A DNA stretch of 64,000 nucleotides, from the NCBI GenBank assembly GCA_039881145.1, contig JAYKKI010000038.1, positions 3,576,501-3,640,500 of the forward strand. Direction: 5' to 3'. Source of the DNA: Druceiella hillmani (taxonomy: Eukaryota > Arthropoda > Insecta > Lepidoptera > Hepialidae). Below, in pieces: positions 25,201 to 37,600 of this stretch; position 1 is the stretch's first letter, and each line of letters begins with the position of its first letter. The position numbers were made by a program, and so were the translations under genes. The notes under the pieces are model-generated. The model worked only from the letters and a program-made list of their open reading frames with translations. It was not told the origin of the DNA and searched no databases.

Positions 25201-28200
25201 CGCGAATTCGTTAGGAAATATGATATTACAGGTTTTAATTCTTTGTTTTACGTTATCTTCAAATGTCGTGGTCAAGGCCCCCCCCCCCTTTGTAGATTTA
25301 TGAAGTCTTCTGGTTTAAGGAAATCGTACACTTTATTTTTATATTCCTTTGGTCTAGAATAACTATAGCGTTGCCTTTACCTCCTTTAGATAGGATGAGT
25401 TTATCTTTATTAATTTTAAATTGTAAATTACGTTGTGTCAAAATCTCGTCATTAATGTCTGTTTTGGTTTTAGAGTATTCTTGACATATTATATCAGCAG
25501 CTTTGTGTTTAGTAAGTGCGTCCTGGTTATTGAATGCAATCGTGGTATCTACTACTAGTGATAATATGTTTTTTCGTGAGGGTGTTGTGGGAATATTATA
25601 TTTAAATAATTTATTTAAAACTTCTAGTTCTTTATTATTAAATGTTGATTTTGAAAGGTTTACTGTTCTAGGATAAAACGTTTGTTTGGGTGCGACTTTT
25701 GGTTTGTGGGTTTTGGCTTTTAGTTTTTTAATTTTGTTTAATGGTTTTTGTGTTATGTTTTTTATTATGGCACTGACATCATTTCTAATTTTATAGTCTA
25801 AAATATCAAATTCTATAGGGTGAAGGAGATATGTTAAAGAAGAGTGTATTACCTTTAGACAGAGGTTTATGTTGTCTCGCTTGATGATTGCTTCTCGAAT
25901 TTCTTCCTTCAGCCAGGTGGTGACGGCTTTTGCTATTGCTTTGTGGGCTGCTCGAGTTGTTCCACTAGTGTCGATGCTCACATGACTCGGTGTAAGATTA
26001 CACTTTATGCACATTTTGTTAAACCAAATGCTTTGTATCGTCTTCTGAAATTTAATTCGGAGTCGACGGTACAATATTTATTACCCACACTAAAATACTG
26101 GTATATCGTATAACTCTCGGAAATATAATAAAACCTACACCGCTCCCCTACAATAAACTCACTAACGTAAGCAGTGGGATAACCCACACAAACCGGGCTT
26201 CCGCTATTGTGTTTGAAACATATAAATGCTGTTGGACGTTCTTAAGAGTTAATATTTGTTAATAGCCCACCTGAAGATGTTGTAATACAACGAAACCTAG
26301 ATCATGGTAAAATAAACTTAAAGAAAGTAGAAATAATACTACGTCACGTAGTTTTATTTAATTGTATAACTAACCTACTTAAGACGGCCAAGTTTGTGCT
26401 ACTATAATAAAGAACAATTGAAAAAGTCAAAAAAAATGTATTGACTTGGTTGACAGTAGACTAGTTATTGAATCATTTAGGAAATTTTTAAAATACGTTC
26501 TTGGAAAATTGGAGATAATTTTGTGGCTCATTTAGTAGGGTTCGTCCCTAGCTTTGTTGGATGGATTCGTATTTCGTAGATACGGAACACTATGGACATC
26601 ATTCGAAGGTCCCGCACAATTGTGTGACATAAAGCGTGCAGGGCGTTACGGGTCATTCTGAAAAACTCGGGTGATGGTGAGTATAGTAATATGATTATAA
26701 TCCAAGCGGCGAGTCATCGGCGGCTCTAAGGTGAGTCATTGGTTATATGGACGAAATTTTGTATGATCGACACAAGGAGTCCCCGGTCTTTAATACGTTA
26801 AAGAACTATAAGAATAAGAGAAAAATTGATATTATCAAATATAAATATTAAAATATAACACCGAATTTATAATTTTGGGATGTGCTTAAAATACATTATT
26901 AATTTAATAACAAAATATCGAAACCACTATCCAATGAAATAAAGTGCTTTATTTGATCGTATTAATCTTCTTTTTAAAATACGGCAGGCTAGCCGCGAAG
27001 TACCTAGACAAGGAACTGGCAGGTCGCATCCAGCAATTGCAGCTTCTGGGCCGCGAAGTGCGTGCCGAGCTACGCGATTCGCTCTGGCGTCAGCTGGAGG
27101 CTGAGATTCTGCTCCAGAGGCACAAGACCGTCGTGAGTTTTATTGTCACAAATATAAATGCAAATACAAACAACTCTGTAGAGCAATAACCTTTATTCAT
27201 CTTCCTCGTTTACTTTATAACATTGTTCGTCATTAAATTAACGACTAATATACGACGGCTAATGAAATTTATTTTTATCTGAGAAAGAGATATAAAGGCG
27301 TACGTTGCAAATCTAACGTAAATGGAAATGTGGATCGTTTCGTCCGACTGCGAGTGATTCGATAGGGTGCATTGAAAGTTCCTTGGCTCGGAAAGGTTTT
27401 CGGCAGTAAATTTTGTGGGCATAATTGCTATTTATAAAACAAAATTTGTATAGTTATTATAACGTATCAAAATGCTTTTTAACGTATTTCCAAATTACGG
27501 TTGTCTTTTAAAACTATTTGAAATTTCTAATTGACAATTTCTTATAGTAAAGCTAATGATATTATACAAGCACATAACATGTTATTGTAAATTGACTGTC
27601 TTTTTAGATACAAAATACATTCACGTTACTGTTATTTAAGTTCTTGTTTATGGAAGAAATAAATATCTAAGTAAATGATATTCGATCTCCCTACTGCGAA
27701 ATTCAAGAATACAACTAGACCTAAAGTCCGGTAATGATGGATAAAGAGAAAAGTAGATTGTTATCCGAATAGAAGAAGCTTGTATATTTTACACGCTTAC
27801 CTATATATGTGTCGGATACTTTCTCATAGAGGTTTACGCTACTAGTTGAGAAATATTTCTGGTGGTCCGGATGGTTATTCAACCATCCAGACCTATTTAA
27901 AAAGTCGGAAATGTCTCGCGCCTCGAGGTTACTAACGTGACTTACTTTACTAACGGGGCTCGAATAATGCACCAAATAAAAAATATATACTGGTATACGG
28001 TCTATTATATTACTGTGTATTATACATACCTAGTTACAATATAGTTTCATAGTTTCATAATTTCATGTATCTTTATAATAAATAAACGAGTTGTCCGGAT
28101 TGTTTTCAATTGTTTAGATCGCGTTTCACAAAATAGATTTTTTAAATTTATTTTTATTTAAAAGACAGGAGCCAAGGTAATTACATTTTTTTGTAATTTA

Positions 28201-28563
28201 ACTGTACGTTCATATATTTTATCAACCTAAATATCTTTAGTAATAAGTCCTCATTGTAGAGAATTCATTCGCTCTGGTACTGGAGCAAATACCTAGTGCT
28301 TGTGATTTGAGAAATGATTTTCTGTCGCGTATAGGCAACGAAATGTTATTAATAAAATAAAGCACGTCTGTCCAGGTGCGCGCGTGCCGCTCGGCGAAGA
28401 CGCAGGCGCGAAGGGCGCGGCCGCCTGCGCCGCCGACGGCGCCCTCGCGCGGCGTCGGCCAACCGCGCCTAGTGCTCGTCCAGCGTTCGTCGCACCAGGG
28501 TCTCGGCATCAGCATCACGGTTTGATATACCTACTGCTTTAATTCCCGAACTACTTCTTAAAT

Positions 28564-28617
<54 letters not shown>

Positions 28618-31600
28618 GTGTGTGTGTGTGTCGAGCGATACACATACATTTTTTTTATAAGATATATAAAATTAAGTTGAAGAAATATGAATATTTAAGT
28701 GAAAATTGTTGTAAAGTTATATGTTTGTAAGGCCATCTGCTTGCTATTGAATCACAGGAAAATGACCAAATTAAATAAAATGTTCACATAAAGCGGCATA
28801 TGCATGACCTATTCAAATGTTCAGAAGTTCTTCACTAAAAGGTATCGTATATACATATGTACACAATAAAATAATAATACCTAGGTATGACTATCTCATT
28901 ATGTACGTATGTAGGTATAATTTGATGCAATAACAACGGTTAACTTGGAAAATATTGAGTTCTAAATGAGTAGTTTTGATTTTCATTTGAAGTACAACAG
29001 ACATCGAAAGGTTTGTTACCCCTTAAATGGATTATGTAGCAGATCTGCTACATGAATTAATAATACTTTTCAAGTAATAAAAATGTTCGAAGAAAAATTA
29101 AAAATGTAGAATAAAAGAAATAAAAATGTTCAAAGTTTGAAAGCAGCAAGCTTTTCGAATATTTTTATTTCTTCTTAATGGGTCTGTGTTTACTTTTTAT
29201 TGATTGTGATATGATTGAATATTTAAAAAGTTTGCCATATTTACTAATTGTGTATATTACTACTATAGCCTACAAATAAATGTATAAATAAGTAAAAAAT
29301 GCATTCGAATGTTAAAATATTTCTTATACATTCCTACATCAAAAAAAAGGGAAATGGTTGCATCAGGAATACCCAACAATTGGCGAATTACGATCTTAAT
29401 TTTTAAACATATTTTTCCATTCTCATTTGTTGTGGCAGTGAAATCGTTAATTAAAAAGGGAATCTTTGTTATAAAATTTCAAATAACAACAAAGTTTGCA
29501 ATTTTCTCAGATACAGTTGTATACGAAAGTTTATTAATTTACGTCTGTCTGTTGTCAGATTTTTAAATCATTGTTTTTTGATGAACGATGAATAGAAACA
29601 TGCATTTAAAATTAATGCTTTCAATTGTACATTTCATTATCATATAAAACGTGTCGATTAGGAATTAATAGGCTGCGACAGATGGGTATAGAGAAAGAAG
29701 GAAAATAACAAAAACGAACCGTTTAATTTGTTAAAAAAAAAACTTTAAAGTGGTGAAGTTATTTCTCACCTGTTTTCATTTAATTCATGATTTGATCAGG
29801 GCGGTCGGGAGCACGGTGTGCCGATCCTCATCTCGGAGCTGGAGTCAGGCGGGCCGGCAGCGCTGACGGGTGCGCTCTACGTTGGGGATGCGATACTCGC
29901 AGTCAACGACGTAGACCTCAGACAGGTCCGAGAATTTTACATTATCTTTTCATTTTTATATCTCTAGCTTTAATAGAATAATATGTTTTACAATTATGTA
30001 TTTTTTGTGATAAATCGCATTAATTTTGAGGTAATAGAGCATTTCATGCTTTGATTATGACCCATTTCATTCGCTGACCCCACTGAAATGCACCTAACTC
30101 CATTACTTGTGGCTATCACTAATGGGCAAAAACGTTTCATCACTTCTCCGTCTTATTAATTCTTGGTTAATTTGTTTCAAACGTAAAAGACCATCGAAGT
30201 GAAATGCTCCAATGGATATGTTGAATCAAGGTATTTATTTCATTTGAAAAGTGCTCTGCGAGGTGATTAAGCATCAAAAGAAGTTTTGGATTATCCATGT
30301 CCTGTGGATAAGACAAAGTTATCAAAATTGTTTAAGCATTCTTTTTTTGATATTTTGAAAACTGATAATTATTCCATTATCAGAAGTCTCATTTTCTAGT
30401 CTCTGCGATGTATAGATGATTTTTTTGCTCATTGCTATAATTACTCATGCGCGTTTCGACCGGGATGATTTTAAAGTGTTTTTCCTGAGATTTTAAATAT
30501 CGTAATAAAGTTTACTATTACGTTAAGGCACATTGTTTACTATTAGGTTAAGGCACATTTAGTACAGATTGTGTTTCTCAGCAGTTGTAGTGATGTTAAT
30601 GTCCTCCTTAGCTATAGATTCCTTCTAGCTTCGTCTCTCCATGAGGGCATGTGTCGTTCTGCCATTGCTGTCTGCTACAGGTTAGGCAGATTATGGTACA
30701 GGTCGACTCCATCGGGAGGTTTGTTTGTATACGGTGTGAAAGACATTATTTGTGTAGCGCTCGGTATATGTTTATCACTGGTGGATACTCATCTGTACAA
30801 TTACTACTAAAATATCTATAAATTAATTCTAGTTTCTCATAGAACTTTCGATAAGAAACATTAATATAGTGTCAAGTTGTATTTAGACGATAGTAGCATC
30901 CATTCACCATTTTGCGAACCTTTTACCTTCACTGGTTACTCGAGCCGATCTCTCCAGTTACAAGACTCAAGAAAAGTATTATAATTGAATATTGATGGTA
31001 TTTTATCGAAAATAACACGGCTTGAGTTGGGCAACAATGCATTGCTCTCTCTTATATTGCATATTGACATGTTGGCAGGCGTGCCATAAGGAGGCGGTCA
31101 GTGCACTGCAGGGTGCCACTGGAGACTGTGCATTGTTCGTGCAGTTCGTGGCCGCCGATTCCGACAGCGATCATTTGTCTGACGATGACGATGCTTTCCA
31201 GTGAGTATCTTATCCGTGTATTCCCGTACATTGAGTGAGCGATTAAATTAATTAAATAAATGTACATATTAGGTCATGGAATTAATAACAAATGAAAACT
31301 GAGTGTAAAAATATACGGGAACTAAGGCTGCTATTTTTCGGTATCTTACCGGGGAGGCGAAGGAGGTTTGTGGGATGACAGTATGGTTTTCGCTCTTCAC
31401 TTCGTTGTCCAGGATTAAAGTGGGGACGAATTATTTTTTTTACATACAATGAATGGTGATATTTTTGTGCTCTTTTATATTTCATAGTTACTAATTTTAT
31501 AATATAATTCAAATAATAACAACGTTAATATTTACAAGGATCTTTATCAATTCAAATTAAAATGAATGAAATTGTTGTGACTAAGCTATAACAAATAAAA

Positions 31601-34600
31601 CGAGTATGGATATAACATGATCAAATATAATTACTAGCAAAGAAAAAATATTTTAAAACTTTATTGGATATATGGGCATAGTGTGACAAGTTCTGTAATA
31701 AAGTTTATTAAGAAAATTTAATAGAATGTATAATGCCTACACTAATATAATAGAAAAAAAGAGATAGGAAATTTATAGAAGGTATGTGTAAATAAGATAC
31801 CTCAATAAAAGTGAAGTAAAATAAACATTTGTAAGAAATAAATAAATTTATTATACAAAAAACATATACACTCCAAGATTAAAATTTTAATATTCAAATT
31901 TTCCAATTTTATTTTGCTTGTTGAAGGCGCCTTATTTTCAAGCATCTTTTTTCAGATACATATTTAAGTGATTTGATGACAGGAGGAGCCATTTCTTTGC
32001 CGATATTCCAAGTACAGGAAGTTTGGCTATAGACCACACTATCAACAGTCAGCATGTCTTGAGTAATTTATGCTGTTCTTTGAGCCAACTTTATTTTATT
32101 ATTTACACACACATTAACGCATGCACGCCCTGACTTGGTGGGACACGACATGAAGTTATGATAGATATATTCAAATTAAAAAATGAGGAAATAATTTAAA
32201 CGTTGGTGCTGCAATGGATGATAGGTTTTTTGAAGTATTTATTCTTGCAATGCTGTCCCAAAAACATTCAGCAAATGGTCATGTATATATCTTTGACTTG
32301 GAGGGTAAATGTCCAGTAACACATTCCTTAATTAAATTTATCTGTTATAGGTCTTTAGGGCTTTTCTTTTCAATTGTGTGAATTTGGAGTCACTATGCCT
32401 TAAATATGCAGCTAGTATGTTTGGATGATTGACTATCCTTTTCTTGTAAGTAAACTGGGGCTTTCTTTGGATTAAGCTTTCTTATTGCTGCTAAGACCTC
32501 ATTTTTTGTGAACTTTTTAATAGACAAATCGAGTTGGAACGGTTCTTCAAGGCACTTGATCCCCAATTTGTATTTTTAGCATTATAGTTACAGCCTGCTA
32601 TAAATTCGGTCCCAATGTTTCGAAGAATTTTTTATAATCCTTTTTGATTGCATGTTTTGGTTCTGTGTTCCTCTGTTGCAAATTTTTAACAGGTTTCATA
32701 TATAGTTCAGTACTTTTAGGCTGTATCCTTACTTGTTCCTCTCTTAGGACTTTAATTGAGTAGTTCCCCTTTGCAATTTTATCTAGCATTTTTAACAATG
32801 GTTGGATGTTACTAACTTTTACGGAGATTTAGCTGTTTAGGTTTTGAGCCACATGATCATCTTGAGATTCATTATCGAGTTCTGAGAATATGTTGGAGGT
32901 TGGTACAGCGGCTTGGTTAAGCCAGTATGTGACAAGTTTTTTTTTTGTTTTTGTATAACATTCTTTACTCTATCTCGTCTTTTTTTACGACTTTAAAATC
33001 ATCATTTTCAGTATCATCAGGTTGCATGGCAGCTATGTCATCTAGGTTAGACAGCGATTGCGATCTTGTCCTATTGAAAGACTTGTTGTGTTAGTTGTTT
33101 GTTGATTGGTTTATCTTTGGTTGGTGGTTTTAAATTAATTGACTGCATTGTTGTTCCCATGAGTAGGGTCGATAAAACAGGTCACACATGAGTTGACGTC
33201 TATTCTCATGTGAAGGCACTAAACAACAATGTTATCCAGGTCCATTGAGGATGGCGTTTCAAATCGATATCCTATCAGCCATTCATCCTTTTGGCACGTT
33301 TCCCACCATAGGATTGGGGCAATATAGCCGGGCGGCAAAGCTAAGGCCCTCCACTCTTGCAGAAAGCGAGTTTACGGGTTGGGGGATCATTTCCTATTTC
33401 CCTAGTTTAAGCATTAGCTAGTCAGGTCAATCAACCACCACCTGAGACTCACCGTTGTTACTTGTTTGGCACCACCCAGGACACGTGTAGGGTGGGTCTA
33501 GGAATAGATCATAAATCCTACGGACGCAAGTAATTTCATCCCCCTGGTAATGAGGAGTGTGACTTGTTTGACATATTTGTGAACGTGTTTTCAAAATATT
33601 CCATATACACTGACTTTTTAGATAGAAACCAGTCAACTTTTTCAGTAGCATTGATCCATCTTTCCTTATATTTCACTCCTTTAGTAAGATCGAAAAGACA
33701 TTAAAATAATATGTGCTGATATTTACTAGTTTGATGTCAACAATGATTAAAAAAATATATATATTTGCTGATACCGTATTTTTACAAAAAATCTTTTATT
33801 ATATTTAAATAAACCAAATTTTTGGTACAGAAGGCAGACTTTATATTTGTTTCATTGAATTATAATATCACCATTAATTCATTAGTACTAAAAATATTAT
33901 CGATGCTTGAACCATGTCACTGCTCTAGTATATAAACACAATGTTGTTGCAATGAACTGCAGCCATTTTGAAATGTGCTAAGACTTTTTCGTTATTGGAA
34001 CTGTACTGTTCCTAAGGTTTTACAATCACTGTTTGCTTTGCATCTTTTCAAACAATACATTACCATATTTGAACCTTTGCAGGTAAAAGTATTTTCAAAA
34101 TGTCCACAGCGACGTATGCTATCACCCGTACGTATGCTATCAGTGATCCACTGGTGGTTATCTGCAATGGCTATTAACATATCCGCTAGTTGTGGTATGT
34201 ATGCAGCGGGACACGTCGCTTGTTCACAAAATGTCCGCAGCGATGCATGTTATGAACATTAGCAATCCACTAGCAGGTGTCTAAACTTTTTAAAGATATC
34301 TGCCAGAGGGTGTGTAGGTAGCAGGGCGCATCGCTCATTATGCTTCTTCTACTTGTTATTTATTTTGTGTACTAGGTAGTGTGTCTTGCCAAGGAAAAAT
34401 TATTGAAATAGGGGGAAAACAAAGAGAATAATGGCAAGTCAATTTTGTCAGGTGCTGTTTGGCAATCAAAACCATTATGTTTTTACATATCAGTTTTACA
34501 AAAGATTTCGTTAGTCCGACTAGCATCAGGTCGATAGCCAAAACCTAGTCATTACTGAAGATCTGAATCGATCCCAACTTCATTATTTAACGTGACTTGT

Positions 34601-37600
34601 CAGATATGAGCATACTATTTGATATATGTCACACTTTCACTGATGTATATTTTTTCACTAACTTTGAATGGCATTCGGAACTTACAAAGTGTATTTTTAT
34701 TTGTTTTCCGATCTCATGCTAAACTTGATGTTAGCATAATGGTGGGAATATTATTTGCCATTTTTATCAGTTTACCAGGAGGAAGTGACTAAGATTTGGA
34801 TGTCACTATACACTCCATAGATTGGGAATACAATTGATAATCCGTATTTCAAGATATTTGAAAAAATGACCACACTTTTGCATACCATCATGTTTTTCTT
34901 TATTAATGTAATTTAATCTATATGAATCATTTACTTTGTAAAATATATGTTATGTTACCACTTTGTGTAAAGGTACAAATCAAAAGACTAATATTAAAAT
35001 GTATAATTTTGAACAATCAAATTATTTCTAGTTATCCACTGTACCCTACCGATGATATGGTTTATGGAGGTAGTAGACTGGCGGATGATGAATTATCCGG
35101 TGCAGTGGCTGTTACTCCTACTGCTCCAAGAACTCCTGATTTTAATAGGTAAGAAACTCATAAAACTTTTAGTAAGTTTAGTAAGTCTGAGTTCAAGCAT
35201 AGTAAACCTACATATTTTTTCATTTACATACCGTAATTCAAAAATATGTAGTTTACTTATTAATTACTCCCATTTACATCAAAACTTAAGCAGAGCCATG
35301 GAACAAAATTAGAAATATATCAAAATTATTTAATATTCTCAATGATCATTGTACCCACAATGCGTGAACTAAATTCAATAATTGTAAGTACATGAACTTG
35401 TAATATCTTATAAAAATAAGCATATTATTCTATGACAAATTTATTACTTTCAATGATTATTCGAAGAATAAGATTTATGTACAAGCATAGGCCCACAGTG
35501 TACGAGTTCAAAATTAGTAAGACTGTATTGTCATTCATAACAAAACAATTATAAGATTCCCTTCCCTTTTTCCAATTTTTTCTTATTTTCAGATGTATTA
35601 TTTTTTGTTTTACTGACTAATTTAATATTTTTACAGAAGTATGTCCGATGACTACAGTGATTTTGAACAAACAGCAGAAGAGCCCCAGCATCTGGACACA
35701 CAGGAGTACTATCGCAGCACTTGTCGTCTCGATAATTCGACATCGGCCTACCAGCCGCATCACACTGCTTATCAGGACTACAACTCTCTCAATAACAATA
35801 CAACCACACATCACTCCATACTCAATATGGATGACAACACCATTAAGATACAGACAGAGGTGCAGCCCCTCGCTAATAATATATCATTGCACCTTCAGGA
35901 ACAACCATACGAAACGAACGACGGTGCTAATACTGAAGTAAAAGTTGCACATAGCATTGATGAGGCGCCAAAAGAGGAGTTGGTGAGTAGTAAATCAATA
36001 ACAAACTCAGAGAGCACTAACTCCCCCATGCAGACATCTAGTGATAATATTATTAATTCCTCTGAAGTATCGAGAAAGATAATCGATAATTCTGTAGATT
36101 CACAGTCTTCCACAGAAACTGCTGATAATGAATTAACATTAACTACGAATAGAGAACAAGAACTCAGCGTTAATGATATGGTCAAGAAGAATAGAAACAG
36201 AACGGTGCACAGGCAAGATAAAATAAGCAAAAAAGTAAATGAAAAAACCTCTGAAACTAATGTTCACGATACTTTTGAACAAACAAATGAAAAAAGCCAG
36301 AATGTTGGTTATATGTATCCCAAGTTAGTACATTTGCAACATTTTGGGTTAGGTAAATATCAAGGTCTACTTAATGACTTACCTACTGAGATAACTTTAT
36401 CTTCTTCTAATAATTCAATGGAATCAACACCAGTGCATGGAAGAAGGCCACCAAGTAAAACCATCAAGAAAAGGAAAACTAAATCAGGTGATTGGCGTAG
36501 CAAAGGCGCTTATCAGTCAATAGACAATCAGAAATCTTCTGATATAGATTCACCTGTGAGACAAGTTAAAATTGATAAAGACTATAAGGAAGACAGCTTC
36601 CAAAGAATGGGCGTAAATACTATTCAACATATCTTCAATAAGGTACATAAGGAAGATCGAGATGAGGCAGAATGTGTAAACTTGACGGCCAATTTGGCTG
36701 AAGAAATTAGTAAAAAGATTGACGTTAATTCCATTTTGCGGGAACAATTAGCTGTTATTAAGAATACTCAAAAATATGATTTAGGGTTAGAGAGTTTAAT
36801 TACTTTTACACCTGAACACACCAATTCTGAAGATGCTAAGGAGGACAATTATGGCAGTGAAGGTGTAAATAATATAAACGAGACAACACAAGTACTGGTG
36901 GAAAAACTTATTACTACACTGAATGAGGATGTAGAGAAATTTCCGGTTGAAAATTCTGCATTGAATGTCAATACCTTAAGTAAATCTTACAATGACAAGA
37001 GGTCTCAAATTAAATCTAAGGATGAAGATAAACAATCTTCTGATATCAAAAACAGTATTAATTTAAGAAGGCAAGATAGAAAAACTTCAACTCCGTCTAT
37101 AGGTACAAAACCTCGTGGCTTCCGAATCGGTACTGCAAAGAGAGTTCCACCACCCCCTGATATAGTTCACATTCCTTTGAAAATAATATCAGGTAGTGAA
37201 GATATTTCTGATGAAAAGGAGCAGTCACATGTTAATGTAAAAAGTGACATAGAACAAACAGAAGAAAATCTTGGTAATTGCAATAGAACTGATGATCAAG
37301 AGAAGAATAATAATCCAGATATTGACAAAACTTCTAATTATGATAGTAACTTGATATACAACAATGGAAACCCTGAAATGGATAGAAGCATTGATGAGAC
37401 TTTAAAACTTGCCTTGAGCAAGTTAGAATTGTCCATGTTGCGAGATGAGGATGAAAGCTATAGTTTGAGCTCAAAATCAGGCACTTTGAAGGACGACCAG
37501 AGCAAGTACAACCATTGTAGTTTTAAAAATCGCTCTTCTGTTGCTTCGTATCTTATTACTGACAGCAACATCATACAAGGAGATGGTGATCCTGATTTTG

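Larger units (their letters stand above)
24907..26390 (-). mobile_element. Penelope-like element, 5' part of the reverse transcriptase, inverted ends
   Basis: On the - strand a frame from about 26074 to 25298 encodes a Penelope-type N-terminal region (for example [16 protein letters not shown]). A second frame (25275-25069) encodes the start of the RT domain ([22 protein letters not shown]). The rest of the RT and the GIY-YIG endonuclease are missing. The reading frame is broken at least twice, once at a run of about 11 C (25278-25288). Both ends carry an approximately 100-bp sequence in opposite orientation (about 24965-25075 and 26253-26368), with related flanks containing GTCTTAA beyond them. 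The element is defective and lies in GOPC intron b/c. Confidence 0.85.

Noticed and set aside
35549..36747. Several frames in other phases and on the - strand over the GOPC last exon
   Set aside because: They are shorter than and fully contained in the 659-codon frame, which continues in phase from the PDZ exons.
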